Source of the DNA: J095 sp964517605 | GTDB lineage: Bacteria > Chloroflexota > Anaerolineae > 4572-78 > J111 | Reading direction: 5' to 3' | Length of the DNA: 64,000 nt | NCBI GenBank assembly: GCA_964517605.1 | Contig: CAZFCE010000020.1 | Coordinates: forward strand, 1-64,000 | In this document: positions 1-7,914 of the stretch, one piece after another | Layout: each line of letters begins with the position of its first letter | Numbering within the stretch: position 1 is the stretch's first letter | Position numbers and translations under genes: made by a program | Notes under the pieces: generated by a model | Database searches by the model: none | Seen by the model: the letters and a program-made list of their open reading frames with translations, nothing else | What the model was told of the DNA's origin: nothing

Positions 1-212
1 GCGGCTTCGTAATGCCCCCGCGCCTGGGCCACGTTCCCCAGCCGTCTTTCCAAATTCCCCAGGCTGCTCAGGGTGTTGGCTTTGCCCAGCCGGGCTTGCT
101 CGGCTTCGTACAGGGGCAGGGCGGCTTCGTAATGCCCCCGCGCCTGGGCCACGTTCCCCAGCCGTCTTTCCAAATTCCCCAGGCTGCTCAGGGTGTTGGC
201 TTTGCCCAGCCG
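1..212. repeat. Perfect 120-bp tandem repeat encoding TPRs
   Basis: Bases 1-92 recur identically at 121-212, a 120-bp (40-codon) period cut by the window edge. The repeat lies in the TPR region of the STAND gene and stays in frame. Perfect identity at synonymous sites points to very recent duplication or gene conversion. Confidence 0.95.
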
Positions 213-2765
213 GTCACCATGAATTTCCGCCCCCTGCATGGCGGCTTGCAGCCAGCGGTTTAACTGGGCTATGCGTCCCCGGTTACGCATAAAATCATCC
301 AGATAAAAGGTCAGGCGGGTAACCCGGCGCGGGCTGTTGGCGGCGCACCAGGGGAAAAGGTGTTGAAGCTGGGCAAATTCCCGCTCTACCTGATCATATC
401 GGCGGGGTGTGCTGTTGTAGCAGGTTTGGGCAAGCGCCAGGTAGTAATCAGCGTGCCGTTCCGGGTAGTCAACCCGTTCGGCCGCGGTTTGCAGGCTAAG
501 GGTATAGGCCCGCAAAATGGCGTGCATCTGCCAGCGCCCCCCCTCGCCCGTTTCCCGGATCAAGCCCAGGCCGTACAACAGCAGTAAAAACGCTTCGGCC
601 GGGGCAAAATCCAGTTGCCAGAGAGCGGCGGCGGCCCGGCCGTCAAAATCCGCTTCCGGGGCAAACACCCCCAGGGCGCGAAACCGGGCCTGTTGGGGGG
701 CGTTTAATTCATCATAGCTGTATTTCAGGGCAATTTCTACCGGGGTCAGGCGGTCGGTGTGGTCCAGGCGGGGTAAATCGCCAAAGCCCTGCCCCACAGC
801 CACCCGGTGCAACAGGTCTTCGGCGGTGGGCAGGTAGCGGTGGGCTTTGCGAAAAGCCAGCGCGCCGGCGGCCAGAGTTAAGGCTTGCGCGTGACAGCCC
901 AACCCGGCGGCTACCCGGCCGGCCAGATCAGCCGGCAAGCCCGGCGCGCCTTTTTGCAGTAATTGCCGGGCATCAGCCGGGGTAAGCACATCCAGCGGTT
1001 GAATGGCGGCTTCGGTATTTTCAAGCGCGTAAGCCACGTGATAATCACGAGTGGTGAGGATGACAAAGGCATCATCAGGCAGGGCGGTTTGCAGGGGTTT
1101 CAGCGCGGCGGGGTCCCATGCATCATCAATCACCACCAGCAACGCGCCGTGACCGTGCAGCAGCGCTTTGACTACCTCGGGGGCAAATTCGGTGTTATCC
1201 AGCAGGGCGGTGGCCTGGGGATCGGCGGCGTAGGCAAAGGTGGTCATTCGTTGCAGGATGGGGGTCACGCGGTCGGCGGTGCGCCGATCCGGGCCAACCT
1301 CCAGCCACAACACGCCGCCAGGGTAGTTGTTACCGTAGCGGTCTACATACATGGCCGCCAGGGTGGTTTTGCCAATGGCGGGTTGGCCGCGCAGGGCGGC
1401 AGAGGTGCCACGGCTCACCAGGGCGGCGTTTTGCCCGGCCAACAGTCGTTGGTGCAATTCAGCCAGTTCCGTTTCCCGGCCCACGGCGGTACGCGCCAGC
1501 ACAGGGCGGCCCTCGGCGGGGCGCTGCCAGCGCAGGGGCAAAACGCCGATGTTATTGATAACCAGGGCGTTATCGCCGATGGCGCAGTTGCGGGCGGTAA
1601 TCACAGTGTATTGGCTGCCCCGATCAGCGTGAACGGCTTGCCGGTCGGCGTGGTCTGTCCAGCTTTCCGGCTGGTTGGTTTGCACTTCCACCGGCGCGGG
1701 GCGCAGGGGGTTGCCAGCGCGGGCGTGGTAAGCGGTTTGCCAAAGCTGATGGCGGGTGCGCAAGCGGGCGCTCAGGGAGTCATCACCGGCAGAGGCAGCG
1801 GCTTCGCTGAATTGGCGCAGGATGTCCCCGGCATCGGTGGTGAGCAGGAGGGAGGTTTCGGATTGCAGCAGGGCGGCGGCACTGTCGTCGTCTTCGATCT
1901 GGATGAAGCGGGTTATGGCGGCGTGGATGGGAGATAACTGCTGTTGGAGTTCCTCGATTCTTTCCTGTTGCCGTTGTTGTCGAATTTCGGCGTACATAGC
2001 GGTAATGCCCACCTGGTGGGCGCGGGCCAGGCGTTGTTGGTGGTCACGCACGCTGGAATTATCAGGATTGGCCTCTACCAGAAGCTGCATTACGGCGGCG
2101 GCGTCATCGGTCAGTAGTTCGGTTTCGTGCTGGTGCAGGTAAGTTTCAGCCTCGTCCAACGTTTCCTGCTGTATCCAGGCAACCAGTTTGTCGGCCAGAG
2201 CTTGTTTTTCGGCAGTATCCACATCCAATTGTAGGGTGGGGTCACTGTCTGCCGCCTCCATAGCTTGCCGGGTCGCTTCCTCCAGTTGGGCGTAGGCTTC
2301 CGGGTTATCCCGGCGCAGGCGTTCTATGGCTTCAGCGGTCTGAGCCATCATCTGTTCCATAGCCGCCTGGGGGTTGCCGCCATCCAGCATGGTGGGCAAC
2401 AGGGGGCGGGGGATGCCCGGCAATCCTTCGGCCAGCCACTCGTTGCGCCAGTCATCGCCCAGGCTTTCTTGCAGGCGGCTCAACAGGCCGACAGCGTGTT
2501 GCTGGTCCTGTTCGGCGCTGGTTTGCTGGGCCGGAGAAAAGAGCAGGCGGGGTTCGGCGGCGGGGCGGTAAAGCAGCAGAGGGGCGTCCAGTTCAATGGT
2601 GTGGGTGCAGGCGGGGCAGGGCAAGGCGTGCAAGGTTCCGGCTTGCAGGTGGGGCAGCAGATCGGGGCGTTCGGTGGTGTCTACAATCAGCCATACTTCA
2701 GCGGGAAAGGGGTGATTGCAAGCGGGGCAAGTTAAGGTGGGGCGCTCGGCGTAGGTATAGGGCAT
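1..2765 (-). CDS. STAND (NB-ARC) NTPase with N-terminal CpXC domain and C-terminal TPRs (partial)
   Basis: The reading frame is open from an ATG at 2765 (AGGAG just upstream) to the left edge, 921 codons without a stop, so the 3' end lies outside the window. Residues 1 to about 70 carry two Cys-x-x-Cys pairs (CPAC twice), as in CpXC zinc domains. A helical region follows, then the nucleotide-binding core: P-loop GQPAIGKTTLA at about residue 460 and a Walker B-like LLVVIDDAWD at about 545. From roughly residue 780 the protein turns into kinesin-light-chain-type TPRs (LGNLERRLGNVAQARGHYEAA). Such proteins are ligand-triggered switches, and many act in anti-phage defence or self-recognition. That role is inferred here. 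The gene lies beside the left end of an integrated element and could be cargo or chromosomal. Confidence 0.85.
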   Translation of the reverse strand, partial: MPYTYAERPTLTCPACNHPFPAEVWLIVDTTERPDLLPHLQAGTLHALPCPACTHTIELDAPLLLYRPAAEPRLLFSPAQQTSAEQDQQHAVGLLSRLQESLGDDWRNEWLAEGLPGIPRPLLPTMLDGGNPQAAMEQMMAQTAEAIERLRRDNPEAYAQLEEATRQAMEAADSDPTLQLDVDTAEKQALADKLVAWIQQETLDEAETYLHQHETELLTDDAAAVMQLLVEANPDNSSVRDHQQRLARAHQVGITAMYAEIRQQRQQERIEELQQQLSPIHAAITRFIQIEDDDSAAALLQSETSLLLTTDAGDILRQFSEAAASAGDDSLSARLRTRHQLWQTAYHARAGNPLRPAPVEVQTNQPESWTDHADRQAVHADRGSQYTVITARNCAIGDNALVINNIGVLPLRWQRPAEGRPVLARTAVGRETELAELHQRLLAGQNAALVSRGTSAALRGQPAIGKTTLAAMYVDRYGNNYPGGVLWLEVGPDRRTADRVTPILQRMTTFAYAADPQATALLDNTEFAPEVVKALLHGHGALLVVIDDAWDPAALKPLQTALPDDAFVILTTRDYHVAYALENTEAAIQPLDVLTPADARQLLQKGAPGLPADLAGRVAAGLGCHAQALTLAAGALAFRKAHRYLPTAEDLLHRVAVGQGFGDLPRLDHTDRLTPVEIALKYSYDELNAPQQARFRALGVFAPEADFDGRAAAALWQLDFAPAEAFLLLLYGLGLIRETGEGGRWQMHAILRAYTLSLQTAAERVDYPERHADYYLALAQTCYNSTPRRYDQVEREFAQLQHLFPWCAANSPRRVTRLTFYLDDFMRNRGRIAQLNRWLQAAMQGAEIHGDRLGKANTLSSLGNLERRLGNVAQARGHYEAALPLYEAEQARLGKANTLSSLGNLERRLGNVAQARGHYEA

Positions 2766-2901
2766 TGGTAATTCTCCTAACGGGCAAGATGAGTAGACGG
2801 CGTAGGCAACGGTTAGCGCAGATAACGGTAAAACCACCATCCAATAACGCCGCTGGTTAATAATAATGATTTTTTTGCAGGTATCGGGAAAACATCGATT
2901 T

Positions 2902-2930
2902 AGTATACAACTTTTTGTTTATTTTGTTAA
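2902..2930 (-). promoter_or_regulatory. Sigma70-type promoter of the STAND gene
   Basis: On the minus strand TTAACA (2930-2925) and TATACT (2907-2902) are separated by 17 bases, predicting a start near 2895 and a leader of about 130 bases before the ATG at 2765. Confidence 0.6.
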
Positions 2931-2944
2931 GTGACAAATGTCAC
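2931..2944. promoter_or_regulatory. CRP/FNR-family-like operator
   Basis: GTGA-N6-TCAC dyad flanked by A on both sides, a 9/10 match to the E. coli CRP core (TGTGA-N6-TCACA). Its centre lies about 42 bases upstream of the predicted STAND start, the usual position of a class II activator site. The binding protein is inferred. Confidence 0.45.
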
Positions 2945-3107
2945 AGGCTGGGATGCTATGCCGCCGAATGCGGTATGGGTGCGGCTGTCTGTTTGGGCAG
3001 CCGTTGGATGGGGGACCACCACCGCTTGGCCGGCTAATCCCCGGTCACGCCAAAAAGCGTGGCCGCAATCCACCAAAACGGTATCTTGGGTTGAGGTAGT
3101 GGGGAGT

Positions 3108-3166
3108 GTACCGGGTACAACCAGCGAGTACCGGGCCGTACCCACCCGGCAGTACCCGGTACCCGG
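3108..3166. repeat. Cluster of GTACCGGG-type inverted repeats
   Basis: An 11-base near-palindrome GTACCGGGTAC at 3108-3118 is repeated in reverse complement at 3152-3162. Between them lies GTACCGGGCCGTACCC at 3128-3143. Four GTACC cores occur in 60 bases, right after the stop of the last gene of an operon that encodes a ParB-like protein. It could be a centromere-like, origin or transfer site, or an operator. Confidence 0.6.
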
Positions 3167-4369
3167 TTAGTTAAACCGGTCTAAAATCTCTTTGATCCGG
3201 CCAATTTGCTTGCCGCCCTTTGATCCATACACCTGCCGGGCAATTTCGCTCAGGCTGTGGCCGGCCTGGTGCAAGGCCAGAATGCGCGCCTCCTGGGGAT
3301 TGGGTTGGGGTGTTAAATCAAACTCAATCTGCGGGGCGGGCTGGTTTTCTGCCGGTATGGTAAACGGCCCCGGCAAGGCGGCGGGCTGTTCGCCGTTGCC
3401 GCAATCCAGGGTGGCCTGTCGCTGGCCTTCAACCAGCAGCAGCCGCACCAGGGCAAAACCGTCTTTCAGGTCGTATTCACCTTCCAGTCCCAACGGCCTG
3501 GCCCGGTCGCTGTGGCTGGCCACAAACACGCTAAAGGCGGCCTTGCGGCTTTCGGTGAGCAGGGCTTTAATGGCGGCGCTGGCCGGTTTGCCCAGTTGGT
3601 GCACAATCGCTCGCCACTCGTCAATTAAAATGGTAATGCCGGGGTGTTGGCCTTCGCGCACCACCCCGCGCCCAATCTCATCGTAGCGCCGGGTCATAAT
3701 CTGCACCAGCGCCGTCAGCGCCAGCCCAATTTCGGGGTAGTTGCGCCCGGTGCCAATTACGTAGCAGCCGGCCCACTTGCCCGGCCAGCCGTGCGGGTCA
3801 ATCACCACCACTTTTGAGGTTTGCCGCCGGCGATATACCAGCCATTGCAGCAGCGTGGTTTTACCACTATTGCTGGCCCCTACAATCAGGCCGCGCTGCA
3901 CGGCATCCAGCGCCGTCAGCAGGTTAATCGGCGCGGCGGGCGGCGGCAGCAGGGCGGCGTGGTCGGCAATTGGGCCGGGCCGGTTTTGCTGTATGGCCAG
4001 CCGGTAACGGTACAGGTCAAGCTCAAAGGGGCTTGGCTCCTGATAGCGCCCGTTTACATACAACGCCGGTGTGCCGGTGAGGTTGCGCCAGGTGGCGTTT
4101 TTGTCGGTATCGCGCACCCAGGTTTCGCCATTATCGGTAATCACCATAACATGAGCCTGTTTTTCGGCCTCAATCCGCCGGGCGCGGGCCGCCCGGAAGC
4201 GCTCGCTCAAAATCAGCGCCGCGAACAACAGGGCCAACCCCGCCGCCAGAGCTGCAAACATCACCGCCACGTACCCCATTACCAGCACCACATGGGCTAT
4301 AGTTTGGTAAAAAATAAGCGCAAGCACGGCGGTAATAATCGCCAATCCCGTTAAAATATTCGCTTTCAT
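3167..4369 (-). CDS. Membrane-anchored FtsK/HerA-superfamily ATPase with C-terminal HTH
   Basis: 400 residues. Two hydrophobic helices (about 5-27 and 30-55) precede a soluble ATPase with Walker A GASNSGKTT (164-172) and Walker B ITILIDE (245-251). The last 45 residues resemble a helix-turn-helix. The layout resembles coupling or packaging ATPases: membrane anchor, motor, then a possible DNA-recognition tail. It is the last gene of the leftward operon and overlaps the preceding gene by four bases (ATGA). Substrate could be element DNA for transfer, or for virion extrusion in the manner of phage pI/Zot. The family call is sound; the process is inferred. Confidence 0.7.
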   Translation of the reverse strand: MKANILTGLAIITAVLALIFYQTIAHVVLVMGYVAVMFAALAAGLALLFAALILSERFRAARARRIEAEKQAHVMVITDNGETWVRDTDKNATWRNLTGTPALYVNGRYQEPSPFELDLYRYRLAIQQNRPGPIADHAALLPPPAAPINLLTALDAVQRGLIVGASNSGKTTLLQWLVYRRRQTSKVVVIDPHGWPGKWAGCYVIGTGRNYPEIGLALTALVQIMTRRYDEIGRGVVREGQHPGITILIDEWRAIVHQLGKPASAAIKALLTESRKAAFSVFVASHSDRARPLGLEGEYDLKDGFALVRLLLVEGQRQATLDCGNGEQPAALPGPFTIPAENQPAPQIEFDLTPQPNPQEARILALHQAGHSLSEIARQVYGSKGGKQIGRIKEILDRFN

Positions 4370-4644
4370 TGGTTTACCCCCAGGCCAAAGGCCAGCGCCT
4401 TAACGCCGATGGCCGCCACTTTGAATGTAAAATCCAGCGCGGCAGTAACATCCTGCCGCAACATTGCCAGTTCGTACCGCGCCCGGTTGAGGGCCAGCCG
4501 CGCCCGCCACCAGAGCATAACCCAGGCCGTCAGCGATACCAGCGGATAAGTTAGCAGCGCCTCGCTGTGGGTGTGGGTTTTAACCTGCACCGTAACCGCC
4601 AGGTTAACCCTGATGGCGGTATTCTGAACAATAGCCCGGCTCAT
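4366..4644 (-). CDS. Small membrane protein of the element
   Basis: 92 residues, ATG preceded by GGAG at good spacing. One clear hydrophobic stretch (about 28-46) and a weaker C-terminal one (about 70-88), with Arg-rich residues between. It is translationally coupled to the downstream ATPase (four-base overlap) and may partner its membrane domain. No family recognised. Confidence 0.6.
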   Translation of the reverse strand: MSRAIVQNTAIRVNLAVTVQVKTHTHSEALLTYPLVSLTAWVMLWWRARLALNRARYELAMLRQDVTAALDFTFKVAAIGVKALAFGLGVNQ

Positions 4645-4649
4645 GGCGG

Positions 4650-5060
4650 TTACTCCTTTGAGGACGGGGCTAACACAAACTCCACCTTAACCGGGTGTCC
4701 AATTTCCGCCGATAGCGCCCGGTTGAACACCTCGGCCAGCCGGTTGGTGAGCCAATCGAGCGCCGTGGCGTTATCTGCTGCCACAATCACCCGGCCATTG
4801 CCGTTGTAGTGGTGCAGGCGGGTGGGGCGCACCCAGGCGTCAAAGGTGGCCAGGGTCATTTGCCGCCGTAGCGCTTCTAACACCCGGTCGTAATTGAGTT
4901 TGAGCCGCGCCGGTGGCCGGTTAATCCGGCCCACCAGCACGGTTTCGGTAATAAACTTTTCGGCGCAGGCCAGACAACGCGCGTAGTGGCGGGTGGTGGT
5001 GCTGTTTTTGTGATAAGTGCGGTAAACGCGGAGTTTGCTGCCGCAATCGGGACAGTTCAT
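4650..5060 (-). CDS. Zinc ribbon fused to a DnaA N-terminal-like domain
   Basis: 136 residues. Residues 1-40 form an Ogr/NrdR-like zinc ribbon (MNCPDCGS, then CLAC). From about 55 the sequence matches the DnaA domain I pattern: MTLATFDAWVRPTRL, an alternating strand, then ATALDWLTNRLAEVFN. There is no AAA+ or duplex-DNA-binding domain. In DnaA this domain binds the helicase and DiaA-type partners, so this protein may recruit the host replisome to the element. That role is inferred; the domain match is by eye but strong. ATG with AGGTGA upstream. Confidence 0.65.
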   Translation of the reverse strand: MNCPDCGSKLRVYRTYHKNSTTTRHYARCLACAEKFITETVLVGRINRPPARLKLNYDRVLEALRRQMTLATFDAWVRPTRLHHYNGNGRVIVAADNATALDWLTNRLAEVFNRALSAEIGHPVKVEFVLAPSSKE

Positions 5061-5074
5061 GGGGTATCACCTGG

Positions 5075-7024
5075 CTAAAAATTTCTAAACGTAAAGGTGG
5101 CGCGTTGGCCCAGCGGCGAAGTTACACTGATGGTAGAATCGCCGTAGCGAAAGGCGTCAATGGCCAGCATTTCGGTGATGGCGGTATGCAACACCGATAG
5201 CATCACATCATCATTGCCGATGGCGTGCCAAACGGCGAGCAAGTCATCCGCCGTGCGGACACCCAGCCAACCCAAAATGTGGTACAGATGAGTGCTGTTC
5301 AATTTCCACTCGTCTTTGGCCAGCACGTGCGCAAACCAGCCCGTTACCAAAGCCCGGTCAGGGATGTGCGCCCCAAATAGCAGCGGTTTTTGTACGGCCA
5401 GCCATTCCAAAGAATATTCAAACTGCTCGCAGCGGGGGAGCGGTTGGCCGGTTGCCGGCTGCCACACGCCATAATAGGGCGCACGGGGGTGATCGCCGTT
5501 TTTAAGCGGCTCCAAGGCAAACCGACAGGGAACATCGGCGCTACTGGTAAAATGGCGGCACTTGCGGCAGGCGCAGGCATAAAAGTGGTCAAGGTTAAAA
5601 TTGCCGGTTTGTTGCGCCTGCCAATACCGGCGCATCGCCTCCAGGTATTGGGTGGCCTGGGCTGTTTGCTCCTGCTGTTGGGCGGCGACGGCCAGGTGGT
5701 ACAATTCAATAAAATCGGCCACGTTATCGGTAAAATACTCCTGGTCGGCTACCTCTTGCCCGCGAATAATCCCGCTGTGGCGGCTAAAATCCAGATATGT
5801 CCACAGAATTTTGGGGGTAACAATAACCAACGGATCGGCCTCGGCGTTGATGAAGCTATCGCAGGTGCGTAGCGGGGGCACGTCGGGATTATCCGGGTTG
5901 AGGCGAGTGGTTTTGATCTGCCTGCACGGCATGTGGTAATCCAGGGTTTCGCTGCGCGTGGCGAGCGCCGCTGTCAGATTGCGCAGGGCGCAGTTATCGC
6001 ATGTCCACCCCTGGCCCGGCGCGAGTTGGCTCCAGGCCGCGTCGCTGGTATCGGTGGGGCATGGCTGGCCGGTGAGCAGGCTGTTGGCCAGCGGATAAAA
6101 ATTCCAGGCGTGTTCCAGTAACGCCGCCATTTGGGTGGTGAGCCGTTCCATCTGGCAAACTGTGTCAATCACTTGTTTGGGCGGAGTTAGGTCGAGTAAG
6201 TGCGCCATCAGCCGGGCGCGGTTGCGCACATGCGGCGGGTAGGGGATAGCCCGGTCAAGTTTATAGCGGCTGGTGTCTACCAGCCGGGCCACGTTGGTAA
6301 TCAAGGTGATTAACGCCTGGTTGTTTTTGCCTTCGGCAACGGCTTTTTTGAGTTTTTCGGCCAGTGGAGCCTGGTAGTCTTGAGGGATTTTGCGGGCTAT
6401 TTCTCGCAATATCGCCAAATCCAGTACCGGCGCTGGCAACTCGGTATTGGTTTTGGCCGGGCCGGGGGCGGGATTAATCAGGCTATTATTCAGCGCCGGG
6501 TTTAATCGGTCGGCCATTGTAAGGCGGTCATCTACCCAACTTTTTGATTTACCCACTTTGGCGGCCAGTTGGCGCACGCTGTAGTTGTAACGTTCTTTGA
6601 GTTGGGCCAATGCCCAGCCTTCTTCCAACGGCGATAAATCCTGGCGCTGAAAGTTATCAACCACACTAATCAGGTGGCATTCCTCCGCGCCGCCATTGTG
6701 CACCTCAACGCGGATACTTTTGTGCGACAGCGGAATTTGCCACTCTTTTACGCCGGCCAATGGCCAGTTTGCCTGGCAAACCTGCTGCACCCCTTCGGCC
6801 AGATTGATTGAAAGGTGTTCCGCCAGCGCCAGGGCGCAGCTTGCCCGCCAGCGACGTTCGCCACCCAATAGCTCATATTCACCCGCCTCATTTTTAAAGG
6901 CCACCACCGGATAAATCAGGCCGTTATCCTGAATAGCCTGGGCTAACTCAAGCATTGACTCAACTTCAAATTTTTGACGGGGTTGAAACCGGCCCGGCTT
7001 GATCTGGTTTAGTTGAATATCCAC
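5075..7024 (-). CDS. ParB-like DNA-binding protein with large Cys-rich C-terminal region
   Basis: 649 residues from a GTG at 7024 with GAGGAT at proper spacing. The N-terminus has the ParB/Srx fold signature (RFQPRQKF, NGLIYPVVAF, LLGGERRWRA, with an insertion), followed by a KorB/ParB-type HTH (LSPLEEGWALAQL, YSVRQLAAKVGKSKSWVDDRL). The remaining 400 residues are unusual: a helical block and two Cys clusters (CDNCAL with later CRQ and CDSF; CACRKCRHF with CRF and CEQF) that could hold zinc or an Fe-S cluster. No ParA is visible. Likely roles are element maintenance or transcription control. Confidence 0.7.
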   Translation of the reverse strand: MDIQLNQIKPGRFQPRQKFEVESMLELAQAIQDNGLIYPVVAFKNEAGEYELLGGERRWRASCALALAEHLSINLAEGVQQVCQANWPLAGVKEWQIPLSHKSIRVEVHNGGAEECHLISVVDNFQRQDLSPLEEGWALAQLKERYNYSVRQLAAKVGKSKSWVDDRLTMADRLNPALNNSLINPAPGPAKTNTELPAPVLDLAILREIARKIPQDYQAPLAEKLKKAVAEGKNNQALITLITNVARLVDTSRYKLDRAIPYPPHVRNRARLMAHLLDLTPPKQVIDTVCQMERLTTQMAALLEHAWNFYPLANSLLTGQPCPTDTSDAAWSQLAPGQGWTCDNCALRNLTAALATRSETLDYHMPCRQIKTTRLNPDNPDVPPLRTCDSFINAEADPLVIVTPKILWTYLDFSRHSGIIRGQEVADQEYFTDNVADFIELYHLAVAAQQQEQTAQATQYLEAMRRYWQAQQTGNFNLDHFYACACRKCRHFTSSADVPCRFALEPLKNGDHPRAPYYGVWQPATGQPLPRCEQFEYSLEWLAVQKPLLFGAHIPDRALVTGWFAHVLAKDEWKLNSTHLYHILGWLGVRTADDLLAVWHAIGNDDVMLSVLHTAITEMLAIDAFRYGDSTISVTSPLGQRATFTFRNF

Positions 7025-7053
7025 CGCAAATCCTCTTTTATTCTAAATTTGGT

Positions 7054-7914
7054 TTACCCATGCACCGCGCCGTTCAACATCACCAGGTCGCGTTGAACGG
7101 TGCGAAGCGACACCTGGAGTTGCTCGGCAATGTCGTTCGACGACAACCCTTGCTGCGACAGCGCCAACACCTGCAACCGGCGCTCGTCACTTTTGCGCTG
7201 GTTCGCGTCGTCAACCGGCGGGGGTAACGCGACAACCCCATCGGCAGGCGCGGCGCTAACGGCGACAACTTTGGTTTTGAGGGCGTCAAGCTGGCGGCGT
7301 TTTAGTTCAAGTTCGTGCTGTACGGCGTCAAATTGGCCTTGCGCGGCGTCAATGTCGCGGCGCAACTCGGCAAGTTGGTTTTGGCCGGTGGTTGTGTCGT
7401 GACGAATGGCGTCAAGTTGGCGCTGGCTGGCGTCAATGTCGCGACACAGGGCGTCAAGTTGCGACTGGCTGGCGTCAAGATTGTGGCGCACGGCGTCAAG
7501 CTGGTTGGCCGCGTTATGGTAGGTAATCTCGCCTTTGACCATTGTCATCAACGTTTCAAACGACAAAAACAGCGCCACGGGCGCGACAATGGCAACCAGG
7601 TAGCGCGTCACGTCGCGGTTAAAAATGTCGCCGTTGGCGTGGATCAGGTTAAAGCCGATGGTGGTCAGGGTAAACAGCAGCACCAGCGTCCACGGCCACC
7701 AGGTCGGTTCGCCACGCAAGTTGGCCCGCAGCACGGCCATCGAAAAGACAATCAGCGCAAAGTCAATGAGCAGCGGCCAGACGTAAACCAAATTGGCCCC
7801 AATGCCGTGATCCTGGGCCACGTGGCGCAGCGCGTCGTAACTCAATACAAACGCGCCCAGCGCCAACAAAGCCACCAATGAACTGGAGATAATGGAAATT
7901 ATTTTTGTTGTCAT
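7054..7914 (-). CDS. DUF2637/Spd-like four-helix membrane protein with coiled coil and C-terminal HTH
   Basis: 286 residues. Four transmembrane helices (about 8-30, 42-62, 72-92, 104-124) resemble the DUF2637 module found next to FtsK-type transfer ATPases in actinobacterial elements. A regular coiled coil follows (about 135-215) with repeated LDA.R.DIDASQ heptads, then a C-terminal HTH (LSSNDIAEQLQVSLRTVQRDL). It overlaps the FtsK-like gene by four bases. A membrane protein that can bind DNA and coil with itself suggests a docking site for element DNA at the membrane. Function is inferred. Confidence 0.65.
   Translation of the reverse strand: MTTKIISIISSSLVALLALGAFVLSYDALRHVAQDHGIGANLVYVWPLLIDFALIVFSMAVLRANLRGEPTWWPWTLVLLFTLTTIGFNLIHANGDIFNRDVTRYLVAIVAPVALFLSFETLMTMVKGEITYHNAANQLDAVRHNLDASQSQLDALCRDIDASQRQLDAIRHDTTTGQNQLAELRRDIDAAQGQFDAVQHELELKRRQLDALKTKVVAVSAAPADGVVALPPPVDDANQRKSDERRLQVLALSQQGLSSNDIAEQLQVSLRTVQRDLVMLNGAVHG

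Larger units (their letters stand above)
2766..3166. other. Intergenic region between STAND gene and element operon
   Basis: About 400 bases without a convincing gene. It contains a promoter for the STAND gene (2902-2930), a CRP-like dyad (2931-2944), a short CACGC/GCGTG stem at 3047-3062, and a cluster of GTACC-type palindromes (3108-3166) just past the stop of the leftward element operon. The left junction of the element probably lies here, but no direct repeat of the ssrA end was found. Confidence 0.6.

Noticed and set aside
1..212. Short-period direct repeat that could suggest a CRISPR array
   Set aside because: The repeat is 120 bp with no spacers and codes TPRs in the frame of the STAND gene.
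963..1937. 324-codon plus-strand frame
   Set aside because: It is antisense to the STAND gene, Gly/Gln-rich without domain motifs, an effect of codon bias on the other strand.
2766..3166. Search for an attL copy of the tmRNA 3' end
   Set aside because: No long direct repeat of 16633-16670 was found. Only a seven-base ACCAAAA match near 3072, which is meaningless. Serine recombinases need only a short core, so the left end stays undefined.
2931..3170. 79-codon plus-strand frame in the intergenic region
   Set aside because: No ribosome site, odd composition, and it runs through the palindrome cluster.
7290..7510. Repeated GCGTCAAGTTG words, possible iterons or CRISPR
   Set aside because: They encode the heptads of the coiled coil in the 7054-7914 product, with irregular spacing and no spacers.
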